A stretch of DNA of 64,000 bases from Camillea tinctor (taxonomy: Eukaryota; Ascomycota; Sordariomycetes; Xylariales; Xylariaceae), in NCBI GenBank assembly GCA_022578605.1, contig MU394071.1:124001-188000 (forward strand), given 5' to 3'. The position numbers and the translations under genes are program-made. Positions 1 through 10,875 of this stretch are shown here, one piece after another. Each line of letters starts with the position of its first letter. Within the stretch, counting starts at the first letter, position 1. The notes below the pieces were generated by a model. The model was given only the letters and a program-made list of their open reading frames with translations, searched no databases and had not been told where the DNA came from.

Positions 1-2100
1 GGTAATACGCGCGCACACGAAATGTGTATTTGAGTTAGCCACCTTATGCTGCTAAATAAAGATTCGAAATAGGAAAATGATAATGACATATGAAGTAATT
101 TCTGGTCTATAAGCAAAATTACCTACAACTGCAAACGAAAGAGGGAAGAAAAAACGCAAGATAGAATGACGGACGAACGGGGCGGTCGGTCGGGGGTAAA
201 GAAGGGAGATGGATGATCGCGTGAGCAGGAAACTTTTTTTTTATTTCCTTCTAACCCGAGTATGCTCCTCCTCTTCCCAGCCTGCCTTGAATCCAGTCCC
301 CAACATATTCCGCACCGTCTGCCTAGCCATATGTATAGTGGGAGGAAAAAAATGAAGACCAATTTTTTTTTTATTAAGTTTAGCCCGGAAATAATTGACA
401 ACCAATTCCAAAATTTACGCTCAACAATAACAACATGTATTATAACAAAATGTGATTTTTTAAAATTAAAAAAAATTATTTATTTATAAAAAATTCCCCC
501 CTTTTAAAATATTGTGTTGTGCTATAACTAAATAAAGTAAATAGTAGTAAGTTTTAAAGTTGGTTATTAATTGTTTCCTATTTGAAGTCCAAAAAATGCT
601 CTTCATTTATTTCCTCCCACTGTACCCTGCCCTGCAACTTGCTGATCCTCCGCATTGCAATTAGTCAATCTAAGAACCGAAACATACCTACTATTAAAAA
701 AAAGTACTCTTCTTAGACTACCAGTCCGGACAGTATACGTAGACCAAATCTCCGCGTCAGATCGATGTGTGCCTACCTATTCCTTGAAATCTTGATCAAT
801 TCAGGCAGCTCAAGTTAGTTATACCTTAGGTTACCTATAAGAGAGCAGTATACATAAGATAATAGTATAGCCTACACGCTTATACTAGATATGATGTAGG
901 TACTAATTCACGTGGGGATGGACATCAGCCCTCCTTTCCCCCGTCCGTCTGTCCGTAAACCCCGATACGACCGGTTCGGCTGGTCTGTTCGTCCGCTCGC
1001 CCAATTATCTTTTTTTAAGTCGCATGCCTGAGGTTATCCGACGGGGCGGGCTAAGAACTCCAGTCCTCCAAAGATTTCCCGTCACTCTCCCTGGCACTAC
1101 CTACCTAGTAATACATGACCTGCCAGGTTACCTATTTACCGATTCTGCGGGTATCGGAGCCGAGAGACGAGCCGTTTAAAAGGGTCGGCGCCGAGTTAGA
1201 CTGCGCCCGAGTTGTCTCTGACTTACCTACGTAACTTATGCACATCCCGTGCCTCATTTTGCTTCTGCCTACTTCATATTACCTATTCCGCGAAGATGCC
1301 TTAGCTTAAAATAGGTGTAAGAATAGGAAATAGTTAGTATGGTTTATACCCGAGTACATAGAGGTTTTTCTTTTTGTCAATCTCTGTCTATGCATTTACA
1401 TAGGCACCTCATTATAAGGGCTTACGACGTTACCTAGGTATGTTTGTTGCGCAAGACGTGGACAAAGGGGCTTGTGTTGTGTTGGGGATTTTATTATCGA
1501 ACTTACGTTACCCAGGTATTGATACCTCAAATATGATGATTATGCTTTCCTGCGATAATATATATATAGAGCTAAATGTATGACACTGGGACTGGTATCA
1601 GCCACTATACGAGTGTCGTTGCAAGTTTAGATCCCCCGAATTTGGAAACATTGAAGTGAAGCATGATCTAGAACCACTTAACCTAGTAGGTGGCATACTA
1701 TCCTCCCGCACACGTGTAGTAGCCAGGATTCCCCGATGATAATGACGATGGCCTCGGAAAACCTAGCTAAATTTACACGCATACTTCACTGGGCGTGTTT
1801 AAGACTATTCATAAAAGAAAGTTCCCAAAAAAACTCTAGGGGCTTTTACTTGCAACGCTAACCATGAATAGCTTCAACCCATCCCATCCATTACGTTGCA
1901 AATGTCTACCAATCCTTCAAATTTGCAATAGCTTTGCATCAACTACCTACGACTAAGGCATACCAGCCACCTGCGCTATAGCACATACTACATCATGAAA
2001 CTAAACCACCACCCGCCCATCCTCCCATTGCATCGATGATCGCCCCTGCATCTAACCCCAATAAGTATGGACATCCCCCACCCCCAGTCCCTCGCCCCCG
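1..2100. other. intergenic, no gene seen
   Basis: No open frame here has recognisable protein similarity or splice logic. The stretch is A/T-rich with homopolymer runs. A MITE lies inside it at 336-622, and one ACCTAGGT palindrome is at 1432-1439. The remainder shows nothing further that I can support. Confidence 0.6.
336..622. mobile_element. MITE copy 1 (Tc1/mariner-type ends, TA duplication)
   Basis: A 287-bp non-coding element. The left end reads TAGTGGGAGGAAAAAAATGA and the right end, read on the other strand, begins CAGTGGGAGGAAATAAATGA. The ends are therefore imperfect terminal inverted repeats of more than 25 bp. TA dinucleotides flank it at 334-335 and 623-624, as expected for Tc1/mariner-superfamily insertion. 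The interior is A/T-rich and encodes nothing. A diverged second copy with matching interior lies at 59862-60108. The family is presumably mobilised in trans; no transposase gene is in the window. Confidence 0.75.
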
Positions 2101-3630
2101 TTATTTCTTCGAGAAGAAAGACATGATGTTTCCCTGACCGCCTTTCCCCCCCGCGGCGGCGGCCCCCTTCTTTGGCTTAGCGGCGGGCTCCGCCTTCGCG
2201 GCGGCTTTCGGCTTCGGCGGCTGCGGCTTGGGCGCGGGTGCCTCGTCCTCGGAGAAGGACTCCCAGCCGGGCTCCTGGATCGTGACGAGGTAGCCCTGGT
2301 CATCGAGGATCTGCTTCTTGCGCGTGACGCGACGTCTGCCCCTTCGGCGCCCGCCTGTCGTGGTTGACACGACCTCCTCCCCCTCTTCTCCTTCTTTTTC
2401 TGCATGTGTGGGCTCCGGCTCCGGCTCGGGTTCGTCCTCCTCCATCGGCTCCTCGGCCGGGCTGTCGGCCTTCTCATCCTCGTCGTCCTCCTCATCCTCC
2501 TCGTCCATCATGCGCTCAAGCTCGGCTTGGCGGTCTTTGCGTGATTGCCGGGCATTGCTGTCTTCTTTATCCTCCTGTTTCACACCGGTCATGGGCTCCG
2601 CGTCGTCATCCTCGCCGTCATCGGACAGGGCAGCACTCTTCTCTTCCGCAGGCTTAGCTGCGGCGGGTTTCTTAGGCTTAGCTGCGGCCTTGGCAAACAT
2701 CTGACCGATCCCAGAAGCTGCCTGTCGCTTCCCAGAGGCAGCCGGGGTTGGTTTCTTGACGGGTGCCGAAGTCGTTGGCGCCTTTGTGGTGGCCGCCTTG
2801 GGCTCTTCCTTCACGGGTACTGTAGTGGTAGGCTTCTCCTCCGACTTAGGCTGGGCCCCTGGCTCAACCTTGGGGGCCGGCGCATTGGTGATAGATTTCG
2901 GCGGAGGTCCATGACGGTCCCGTTTGCGGACATTCGGGTTGGTAATCACACCGAAGACCTTTTCCGAGGCTGGTGTACTATCGCCTGACGAAAGCTCTAG
3001 AACCTGACGGGCTGTATCGGCCAAGAGTTGGAGATCCTTTAATGGGTGCGGTGCTAGGCTGTAGACGTGTATCGATGTGATCTCGTCATACTGTGTCAAT
3101 ACTTCTGTAGTTAGTTGTTAGCGGATATATCCCCATGGGAGATTGAAACAGAAGATAGTTGCTAACCCTGAAGGTGCTCTTCTCTTACAAGGGTGAGAGT
3201 TTGGATAGGCACTTCATCGGAGAGAGGAACATGCAACCCCTCAGAGTTTTGAGAGTTGGTCATCTCAACATCACCATCTTGCTCATCAACCTGCTTCTTG
3301 GTTCCGTAGATGATGTAGGTGGCATGGAGGCTATTTGGCCGTTTGTCATTCTGCCATTTATGAAAATCAAAAAGCATTCTACGGTTATGTAAGTAATAAG
3401 AAACATATGAACAGGTAGATGGCATACTCCTTAGCAGCGTTGACATGGACCTTTAAGGCCCGACTTAAGAGTCGATATGTAACCTACAAAGACAAGGTAA
3501 GTTAGTAAGGAAAATCATTTGATTGAATGAACCCCCTGACCGGCATACTAGGAGTACATGAGTGCATTGAACTTACAACTTGGTCCTCAGTGAGGAGCTT
3601 TTGAGCCAAATAATGCTTATATTCGTCCAT
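2101..3630 (-). CDS. POL32: DNA polymerase delta subunit 3 (Pol32/Cdc27)
   Basis: Accessory subunit of DNA polymerase delta, needed for processive synthesis, translesion synthesis (as a polymerase zeta partner) and break-induced replication in the nucleus. Exons on the minus strand are 3630-3577, 3483-3428, 3378-3167 and 3104-2101, giving 441 residues with all phases matching. The N-terminal third is the conserved Cdc27 domain, including FDFHKWQN and the segment around TQYDEITSIHVYSL. The middle is a long acidic, Ala/Pro/Lys-rich disordered tail. The C-terminus ends in a PCNA-interacting box, QGNIMSFF, at about 431-438 followed by SKK. The start was chosen because MDEYKHYLAQ fits the family N-terminus and the first intron has GTAAGT and TAG ends. 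The gene is divergent from RAD18, 668 bp away. The identification is firm; the intron boundaries are inferred. Confidence 0.93.
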
Positions 3631-3796
3631 ATCTTCTTTGAACTGGGCCTGACCTTTCTATCACTATAATGGGTGACTGTGCTTGAAATACTCCTTTTGT
3701 TAAGGGTCAGAATCTAAACTACCTAGGTAGTTTTAGTAGATGAATATAAATAGGTAGTACTATGTAGTTGCTGTGCTTAAAAGCCAGCGCGTTAAG

Positions 3797-3802
3797 ACGC
3801 GT
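3797..3802. promoter_or_regulatory. candidate MluI cell-cycle box (ACGCGT)
   Basis: ACGCGT is the binding core of MBF, the G1/S regulator of DNA replication genes in yeasts. It lies about 167 bp upstream of the POL32 start, next to a second GCGCGTT. The same hexamer can occur by chance, so the function is inferred from the gene context only. Confidence 0.4.
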
Positions 3803-3993
3803 TAAGTGGTGGGTCCTGAAGGCAAGGAAAGGGTGGATTGGTTCAAGTTTGTCTATTACTACTTAGGTACATTACACTACCTAAACTGCTGTGCACTGCA
3901 CTAGCTGAGGAAGGTTGAAAGGGAAAAAAGATACGTACCATAATAATTTCATACTAACCAACTTTTTTCTTTTTTTTTCTTTTTTGCTAAAGT

Positions 3994-4011
3994 GATAAGG
4001 CGCGTCTTATC
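3994..4011. promoter_or_regulatory. inverted GATA pair around GCGCGT
   Basis: GATAAG, six bases, then CTTATC form a perfect 6-bp inverted repeat with GGCGCGT in the loop. GATAAG is the fungal GATA-factor core. The site lies between POL32 and RAD18. A similar arrangement occurs upstream of CHM7 at 8201-8229. Confidence 0.35.
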
Positions 4012-4298
4012 TGTGAGGTCGCGACTCTAACATTCTCACTAAGTGTATCAATCCAAGTCAATGATCTCACCTCTTCCTTCTTCTTTGCGCTCCTAAACAA
4101 GCCTAACCTAAATAATGTGCACAACAATCTGCCTTGTTCATCTCCCCCCTGAACCTTGATGTTAATAAAACAAAGAAAGCGCACGACATATTAGCATCCA
4201 TGAGGCCTTGTTGCCTCTGCTCTATCTCCTCTATTGCCTGACTTTGCTTCAAATATCTCTCTACGAATACCAATCACCAATACTAATACCACCCGACA

Positions 4299-5699
4299 AT
4301 GAACGACTCTACACCTACAAATGCGATCGATGCCTTCGAAAATGTGACAGACTCAACCGACTGGCTCTCAACTCCGCTCTCAGGCCTTTCCGCTGTTGAG
4401 GCTGCGCTCCGCTGCCAGATCTGCAAGGACTTCTACAGAACTCCCATGCTAACATCATGCAATCACACGTTTTGCTCCATATGCATACGGCGCGCCCTCT
4501 CGAGCGATGGGAAATGCCCACTATGTCGTGCTTCCGACCAGGAGATGAAGCTACGGAGTAATTGGTCCATGGAGGAAGTAGTTGCTGCATTCACACAGGC
4601 CCGACCTGCTGTCCTTGAGTTTGCGCAGAAACCACCCACTGTTGTCACATCCAGGGAACAATCTCCCAAGAGGAAGCTAGACCAATATGAAGATATAAAT
4701 GGCGAGCATTCGAGTAGCCAGCCCTCGAGCAAAAGGCTACGATCATCAACGCGAGCAAGCAAGTCCCGGAGCATAGAAGCTACCGCCGAGATAGCTCGTC
4801 AAGAGGCAGACGTTCAACAAGCAGAATCACCTGGTTTTGAGCCCGATGATAACCTAGTCGAATGTCCTATATGTTTGCGCCGCATGAAAGTAATCCAAGT
4901 CGACAAACACCTTGACACATCCTGCCCTGGCAAGCCCGAACCCGAGTCCTCTCCATCGCGGCAACCCTCAAAAGCATCAGCCACTATACCTATTGTCTTT
5001 CCCTCGAGCTCCTCCTCCTCCTCCTCTTCTTCCTTCCGCCGCCAACAGCAGCCACCATCCAAGCCTCTCGAGCGCCTCCCTGCGCTCAACTACTCCTCCC
5101 TTAAGGAGGTTCAGCTACGCAAAAAGTTAACAGAGCTGGGCATATCAACGACTGGGGGCCGGCAAATGCTTGAGCGGCGGCACAGGGAGTGGGTGACCAT
5201 ATGGAATGCCAATTGCGACTCTCTGCGGCCACGACGCAAAGCCGACCTCCTACACGATCTCGACGTCTGGGAGCGCACTCATGGCACCCGCGCTCCCACT
5301 ACCTCTCGGTCCGCTACCCTCGGCGCCCAAATCAAGGACAAGGACTTTGACGGTGCCGCCTGGGCCGCGCGCCACGGCAGCTCGTTTAAAGACCTTATCG
5401 CCAGTGCGCGTAGGAACAGGGCGCAAGCGCAAGAGAAGAGAAACAATGAGCAGGCGAATCAGAAGTCGGCAGTGGGGGATAAAGCGGAGGAAAATAAAGA
5501 GGACAATGGAGGGATACCCGAGGAGACGGAGATAGCGGATAGCGATGATGGAGAGGTGATCGATTTAACAGATTTGACCGACGAGAATGAGAACAGAAAC
5601 GATGTTGATATTGCAATGGCATCATCGCCACATAAGAGCACCGTGGGCACTATACCAGATACAATGGATTTGAGTCCGGGGACAACTGTAATATCCTAA
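4299..5699 (+). CDS. RAD18: post-replication repair E3 ubiquitin ligase Rad18
   Basis: Rad18 with Rad6 monoubiquitinates PCNA at stalled forks to start translesion synthesis (UVS-2 in Neurospora). It is a single exon of 466 residues. A C3HC4 RING finger spans residues 39-76 (C39, C42, C54, H56, C59, C62, C73, C76). A UBZ4-type zinc finger with the pattern CPIC...HLDTSC lies near residue 190-210. A SAP DNA-binding helix pair (LKEVQLRKKLTELGI...) lies near 268-300. The acidic tail contains VIDLTDLTDE, which resembles a SUMO-interacting motif. Serine and glutamine runs sit between the domains. It has the usual length and domain order for the fungal family. It is divergent from POL32 and converges on CHM7. 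The identification is firm. Confidence 0.95.
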   Translation: MNDSTPTNAIDAFENVTDSTDWLSTPLSGLSAVEAALRCQICKDFYRTPMLTSCNHTFCSICIRRALSSDGKCPLCRASDQEMKLRSNWSMEEVVAAFTQARPAVLEFAQKPPTVVTSREQSPKRKLDQYEDINGEHSSSQPSSKRLRSSTRASKSRSIEATAEIARQEADVQQAESPGFEPDDNLVECPICLRRMKVIQVDKHLDTSCPGKPEPESSPSRQPSKASATIPIVFPSSSSSSSSSSFRRQQQPPSKPLERLPALNYSSLKEVQLRKKLTELGISTTGGRQMLERRHREWVTIWNANCDSLRPRRKADLLHDLDVWERTHGTRAPTTSRSATLGAQIKDKDFDGAAWAARHGSSFKDLIASARRNRAQAQEKRNNEQANQKSAVGDKAEENKEDNGGIPEETEIADSDDGEVIDLTDLTDENENRNDVDIAMASSPHKSTVGTIPDTMDLSPGTTVIS

Positions 5700-6203
5700 T
5701 CCTAAAGGAAAGGGGCGAATGTTAAGGGGAGGGGGGGGAGCGGATTGCATATAGTTGTGTAACAAACAGGATACTTTTGCGTCTTATACCATATACCATA
5801 TCAGCATACCCTATATACATACGATCACACAATGTAAAAGATAATGATTAAAGGCTTGAAGAGAGAAATAAAAAATAAATAAATAAATAAAATGTATCTG
5901 GTATTTGTGAAGAAGTACCTACCCATCCCAATTTATATATATGTCCAAAAGAAAAATGAATAAATGACTCCCTCTCTCCTTTGCTGCGTACATGTATGTG
6001 ATGCAATGCGTAAGGTCAAGTCCCGATCCGTTGTGACCTCATATCGTTGTCACATACTACTCACTACCAATTGATTTGCCCCGATCCTATTTCCGTTCTG
6101 ATTAGGCAAGCCCTTCTCCGGCCTAGCTTATCCCATACTCTCCACGACCATGATGAGAGTCTGGGTAGTAACAGTAAAAGTTGGTAAACCCCACATATAT
6201 ATC
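5700..6203. other. 3' intergenic region between RAD18 and CHM7
   Basis: This is the convergent 3' flank of both genes. It holds A/T-rich tails (AATAAA-like runs near 5870-5890) that may serve as polyadenylation signals. No gene is seen. Confidence 0.5.
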
Positions 6204-7745
6204 TTATATATGCATCTCTCCCAACTCGTTTGCCGTGCCCGTAACCGGCGTAGGCACTCTCCCGCTCCCTCCCTCCCCTACGCCGACCGGACCGGCCGGG
6301 ACCGGAGCCAGCTTCTCGAGCTCGGCGAGCTTCCGCCGCGTCTCCTCCGCCTCGCGCTCCTCGGTCTTGACCTTCTCGGCCTGCTCCTCCTTCTCCCGCT
6401 CCTCCCGGAGCATCTCCTCGAACTCGTCGTCGACCTCGCCCTCGTCCACGACCACGGCCGCGCCGGCCTCGGAGATGATGTTTCCTATCTCGTCCACCTC
6501 GCCCATCTGCTCGCGCAGGCCGTCGAGCACCTCCTCCACCTTCTCGGCGCCGCCGACGCGCGCGTTGAGCGAGCGCAGCGCCGCGGTGCTGGACTGCATC
6601 ACGCGCACGAGCGCCACGTTGTCGGCCGCTTGCTGCATCTTGGCCGCGACGTCCTCGAGCTGCGCGAGGGTGGCGTGGCGTGTGGTGAGGAGGGCCTCGG
6701 CGCGCTTCTTGGACCGCAGGGCTGCGAGCGCGGCCACCCGGTTCTTGCGCACGACGGCGTCTTGGGCCTCGAGGGCGAGGGCGTCGACGCGGGCGCTCAG
6801 CGCGGCGGTTTGCTGCGCGAGGTCCTCCGTGAGCGCCTTCAGGGAGCCGATGGCGGCGTCTTCCTCGGTGATGGTGGAGGCGGAGGGGTCTTCGGCGCTG
6901 CGGATCTTGATGGTGTTTCCGTCGGTAACGAGGAGGCCCTTGTCGCGCGAGAGGAACTTGATGAGAACTTCTAGGTCTGCTTCGGATAGGTGCCGGCCTT
7001 CGAGCAGGCTGCTCCCGAAGGTGCGGCCGAAGTGCGCTTTCGAGAAGGTCCTCTCGAAGGGCGAAGTGCGGTCCGCGGCTGCGTCAGCGAAAGCCTTGCC
7101 CGCAATCTCGAGGTTCTGCAACACCACGAATTGGCCTTTTGGCAGAGAGTCGTCTCCCCCGCCAATAGCTACAAGTCCGACTTGTCGCAGCCCCCAGCCA
7201 AGCACGGCAAGGGGCATGCCCGCTGCCCAAGAGGCCAGGGACGACGACGACTTGGTATATATGCTCTGGGAAGCGGAAAGGAATTGCGATAGCGGGAGGA
7301 GTTCGCCAGCGGAGAGGGCATCCTGAAGAGCAGTACCGAGGGCTAAGGGGCGGCCGAACTGCTTGCTCTCGAGGGAACGCATCAGAGCGTCACCATCTGG
7401 TTCGAGGAGGAGGTGGTTCCGGCCGGTGGACTTGGCAGCTGGAGGTAACTGTCCGGCGAGGGCAGCGTTGGCGAGGCCCCGCTTCCAAGCGGCGACGTTG
7501 GCGGCATAGCCGTCCGGGTTTAGGGTCTTTTGGGAACGGAAATCGGAATAGAGGGCCGGGAGACGGGCTCTGTAGACATTACAGGCTCAGATTAGCAAGA
7601 TGTAGCAGGCTTTGATGATGTATCTTAAGGAACTTATAAGCAAATTAACAGATGGCACCGTTTTCGGGATGAATGGGCCCTAAGAGAGTTATTACCTCCG
7701 AAAGTTTTGGTCGTTCTGGACTAGGTAATTTAGAAGTTCGCTCAT
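6204..7745 (-). CDS. CHM7: ESCRT-III related protein, CHMP7/Chm7-like
   Basis: CHMP7/Chm7 is recruited to the inner nuclear membrane and starts ESCRT-III-mediated sealing and quality control of the nuclear envelope. Exon 1 is 7745-7696 and exon 2 is 7569-6204, giving 471 residues. The start gives the family-like N-terminus MSELLNYLVQNDQNFRR. The N-terminal half is a winged-helix/Snf7-like region. The C-terminal half (from about residue 270) is a Snf7-type coiled coil rich in Ala, Glu and Arg, ending in an acidic stretch (VDEGEVDDEFEEML) typical of the last ESCRT-III helices. The coding sequence is notably G/C-rich. The assignment to the Snf7/CHMP7 family is good; the gene name rests on the family's usual single fungal member. 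Confidence 0.85.
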
Positions 7746-8831
7746 TATGATGAAAGAGCCAAGTCCCGGACTTCAAAGAAGGAAGATGCGCAAACAAGGA
7801 TAGGACTCGAGGTTTATGTAGGTAGTGGTTGTGATTGTGATTGTATCTTTGGGTTGAGTTAGACCAGACAGAGAACAGTGCCGGTAGGGTCGAAAAGACC
7901 CTTCTTCTGCTTTTTCTTCTTCTTTTCTTTCGTTGTAGCAGCAGTAGTAGGCAAGCCGATTCTCGTCTAGCTGCCCCTTCTCTTCAGTTCCAACCTTGGA
8001 TACGAGAAGAGAAAAGCATATTATTAACCTAGTAGTATCTAGGAGTATTGTCTTAATATTTGATGCCTTAGATATGGGGACACTCAGTGCTGCCGGATAG
8101 GAAAGGTAGAGGTGAAGGTAAGGTAGGTATTGGTCCAAGTGCAAGTCACTAAATTGGATCCGATGGTGGTCAAAGGGTCCCTAAAGGCGTGTTAACCAAT
8201 CTTATCAGCGCGACGTCACCGCCGATAAGAAACTCTAAAGCTTGATTGATTGCAGATTAAAACCCAAGGGTCCCCCGGGTTGCATTAGGTAATCGTTACA
8301 TTTTCTGCAATATGAGACCTTAATAGGTACATTCCAATTGCTGCCATTGGCTCTCTTTCATGTGATAATCTACTAACCTAGGTTGACCTATGCCTAATAG
8401 CCTAGCCAGTCCTAATTCATGGGTACCGACAATAGAACCTGTTTACTTAGAAAATATGCACATAGAAACGTTTGTAATACTGAACATTAAAAAATACGCA
8501 TTGGTTAGTATAATAGATCCAGCTTCACGATACCACGAAGTGACGGGATATAGCCCATAATGCCGACTATATCTCCGTCGCTAAGGGTAAGTGCTAGGAT
8601 AGAGAAAGTAAAGCGCTTTAAATAGGAGGCGCGAATCATACAACTTATGAGGGTAGCACACTTGTATATTATAACCAAATTACGAGCAGATACGCAGGTC
8701 TTACTTAGTACACACATACATATATTGATGAACCCGATTCCTTATATTATTCCGTTAAAATAATTTTCCCGAAATGTTGTAACCCGATCCTGTCGTAATC
8801 TCATGAATCCTTTCGCTCAGGGGTAAAATCT
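7746..8831. other. intergenic, CHM7 promoter side
   Basis: The short frames here look like shadows of low-complexity sequence. The stretch includes the paired GATA/CRE-like site at 8201-8229 and an ACCTAGGT palindrome at 8376-8383. No gene is supported. Confidence 0.5.
8201..8229. promoter_or_regulatory. GATA pair flanking a CRE-like GACGTCAC
   Basis: CTTATC (8201-8206), GACGTCAC (8212-8219) and GATAAG (8224-8229) lie within 29 bp, about 460 bp upstream of the CHM7 start. GATA-factor and ATF/CREB cores are known in fungi. Their use here is inferred. Confidence 0.35.
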
Positions 8832-10875
8832 TTAAATCGACCGTGGCAACTCGGCAGCATCCATCAAAATCTCCAAAGCACGGAGGAGCTTCTCGTCCTG
8901 GTATCTGAAAATCCCAGCCAATTAATTTCAAGTGCGAATAAGAGAATGGTAACAAAAACTCACCTCCCTCCAACCAACTGTAGCGAAATAGGCGCGTCTT
9001 TGTATCCCTCCGCGCCATGCTCCCTCCAGAGCTCATAATTATACTTATCGCTCTCGCCCCTCGGCGAATAGCCCAGGGGATACGCGTGCTCCGAGCCCTC
9101 ATCTCCGTCTTTATCGACGCTCACGCAGTCCCGCGTCGGGAACACGACGGCCGGGTAGTCGAGCAGGTTCCACTGCGCTGTGTAGCCCCAGTACCGGCTG
9201 GTCTCGAGCTTGGGCGCTGCGCCGGGACCTACCGGGCACAAAAGCACGTCGATGTCCCAGCGCTCCGCGTATCCCGTGCGGTAGGCGTCGCGCTCTAGAT
9301 TCGCGGCCCAGAGAGACTCGATGGTATGGCGGCGCACGTGCGGATTCTCTTTGAGGATCCAGTGGGAGAGGGGCCTCAAGGGCTCGCCTGAGGTATTGAT
9401 AGCGGCTAACTCATCGGCACCACCGTCGCAGAAGTATAGGCTTGCCTTTTATACCGGGGCGAGAAGAGGAGGGGAGGAGGGGTGTTGTTAGCTCTGATAC
9501 GGGTCCGCTAAAAGAAAAGGGGTTCAGTGAAGGGGGGGGAGTTATTAGGGAAATTATGATGTGAAAGATAGGGGAACTATAGAAATAGAAAAAAAAAGGA
9601 GAAAAAGAAAAAGAGGAATAAATGGACTTACTATAATAGACCACGCGCGGTCGTGATCCCAAGGCTTCCACTCCACCACCTCAACATTCGGGCTCTTCCT
9701 CAGCTTCTCCACCACCCCCGCCATCGCCCTCTTCACCGGCGGATGCGGCATCACCACCCCATCATCAACCATGACGCCGACCCTGACCCTGCGCCCCTCG
9801 TACGCTCTCCTCGCCTCCTCCTCCCGCCAGGGGATCGGGATCAGCGTCGGCTCGCGCAGCCAGGGCTCGCGGTCGAGCACTGCCTGCGTGAACAGCTTCA
9901 GCCCCGCGAGGCTCGTGGACATGGGCCCGATGGCGGCGATGACGTGCTCGGCGCCCGCCATGGTCGCCGTCCACCCCCGCACCGGCAGCCGCAGGCTCGT
10001 CGGCTTGAACCCGAAGACCCCGTTGTTGGCCGCGGGGGAGCGGATCGAGCCCCCGATGTCGGTGCCGATGCCGAGGAGGGAGCCGCGGAGGCCGAGCAGG
10101 GCGCCCTCGCCGCCGGAGGAGCCGCCCGGCGTGAGGCTGGTGTTGTATGGGTTTACCGTCGTCCTTTTTTATTTGCAAATTTTCGTATTCCGGCAGCGTT
10201 AGTTTCAAGAAATATAAAAATATCTATGGCATGGAGAAAGGAAATGTGCGAAATGTCACATGTTTTAACTTACCCATACAGGTTACTGCTTGTTTCGATT
10301 TGCATCAGCGTCTGCGGCTGCGTAGTCCGGACGTACAATACGGCACCGGCGTCCCACAGGCACTGTAGGATGTGCGAATCCTCCTTGGCCACGGTCCCAA
10401 CCCAGCCCACGAAGCCGGCGTTAAGATCACAATCCGCTATACCCACGTGCTCCTTGACGCTGATAGGCACCCCGTGGAGCGGGCCCACAGGCTTCTTGTT
10501 AGTGGCGATGTACGCATCGAGTTCTTCAGCTCGTTTGAGCGCTCTTTCTGGCAGCAGCTCGGTAACGCAGTTAGTTAATTTCTGAGCTAGGCCCGCGCGC
10601 CGCATGAAGACTTTGATAACTGCTGTTGACGTCCAGTGCCCCGACGCTAGTTTCTCTATGAGATTCTCAAGAGTTGTGTCGGTGATAGTGAGTTCCCCCT
10701 CCGATAGTATTTTCTTCGGTAAGGCTATCGTGTTGAGCGGTATTTCACTCGCGCTCAGTTCCGGAAGTGGAGGTTCAAGCTGTGCAATTGTGGCATCTCG
10801 ATGTCGCTGGCGGTCAGCGGCTACCTCTTGCCAGGTTGCACCACCTGCGATTGTCACGATATCAGTGCTCATCAT
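8832..10875 (-). CDS. amidase (acetamidase family)
   Basis: Hydrolyses a carboxamide to acid and ammonia; the family includes Aspergillus AmdS. Exons on the minus strand are 10875-10274, 10163-9632, 9445-8964 and 8904-8832, giving 562 residues. The amidase-signature Ser-cisSer-Lys triad is visible. The lysine is in GVPISVKEHVG in exon 1. The Gly/Ser-rich block GGSSGGEGALLG...GTDIGGSIR, with the cis-Ser and nucleophile Ser, is in exon 2. The usual length is 530-570. The start is the first ATG of two in tandem (10875 and 10872). The substrate cannot be read from sequence. An incorrect end of exon 2 is the most likely model error, although the phases agree throughout. Confidence 0.92.

Larger units (their letters stand above)
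3631..4298. promoter_or_regulatory. shared promoter of POL32 and RAD18
   Basis: This 668-bp spacer lies between the start codons of two divergent DNA-damage-tolerance genes. It contains a C/T-rich tract at about 3961-3985, an ACGCGT hexamer at 3797-3802 and a paired GATA motif at 3994-4011. No additional gene is supported; the small frames crossing it lack family features. Confidence 0.55.

Noticed and set aside
4208..4399. Small frame just upstream of and overlapping RAD18
   Set aside because: It overlaps the RAD18 start in another frame and ends inside it; the RAD18 frame has full domain support.
6150..6974. Plus-strand frame of 274 codons rich in Leu and Gly
   Set aside because: Also antisense to CHM7; produced by biased codon use, not a gene.
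6181..7326. Long plus-strand frame of 381 codons
   Set aside because: Antisense shadow of the G/C-rich CHM7 exon; Ser/Arg-rich translation without family features, while the minus frame encodes a Snf7-type protein.
9653..10585. Plus-strand frame of 310 codons
   Set aside because: Antisense to the amidase exons and its intron; His/Arg/Pro-rich translation.
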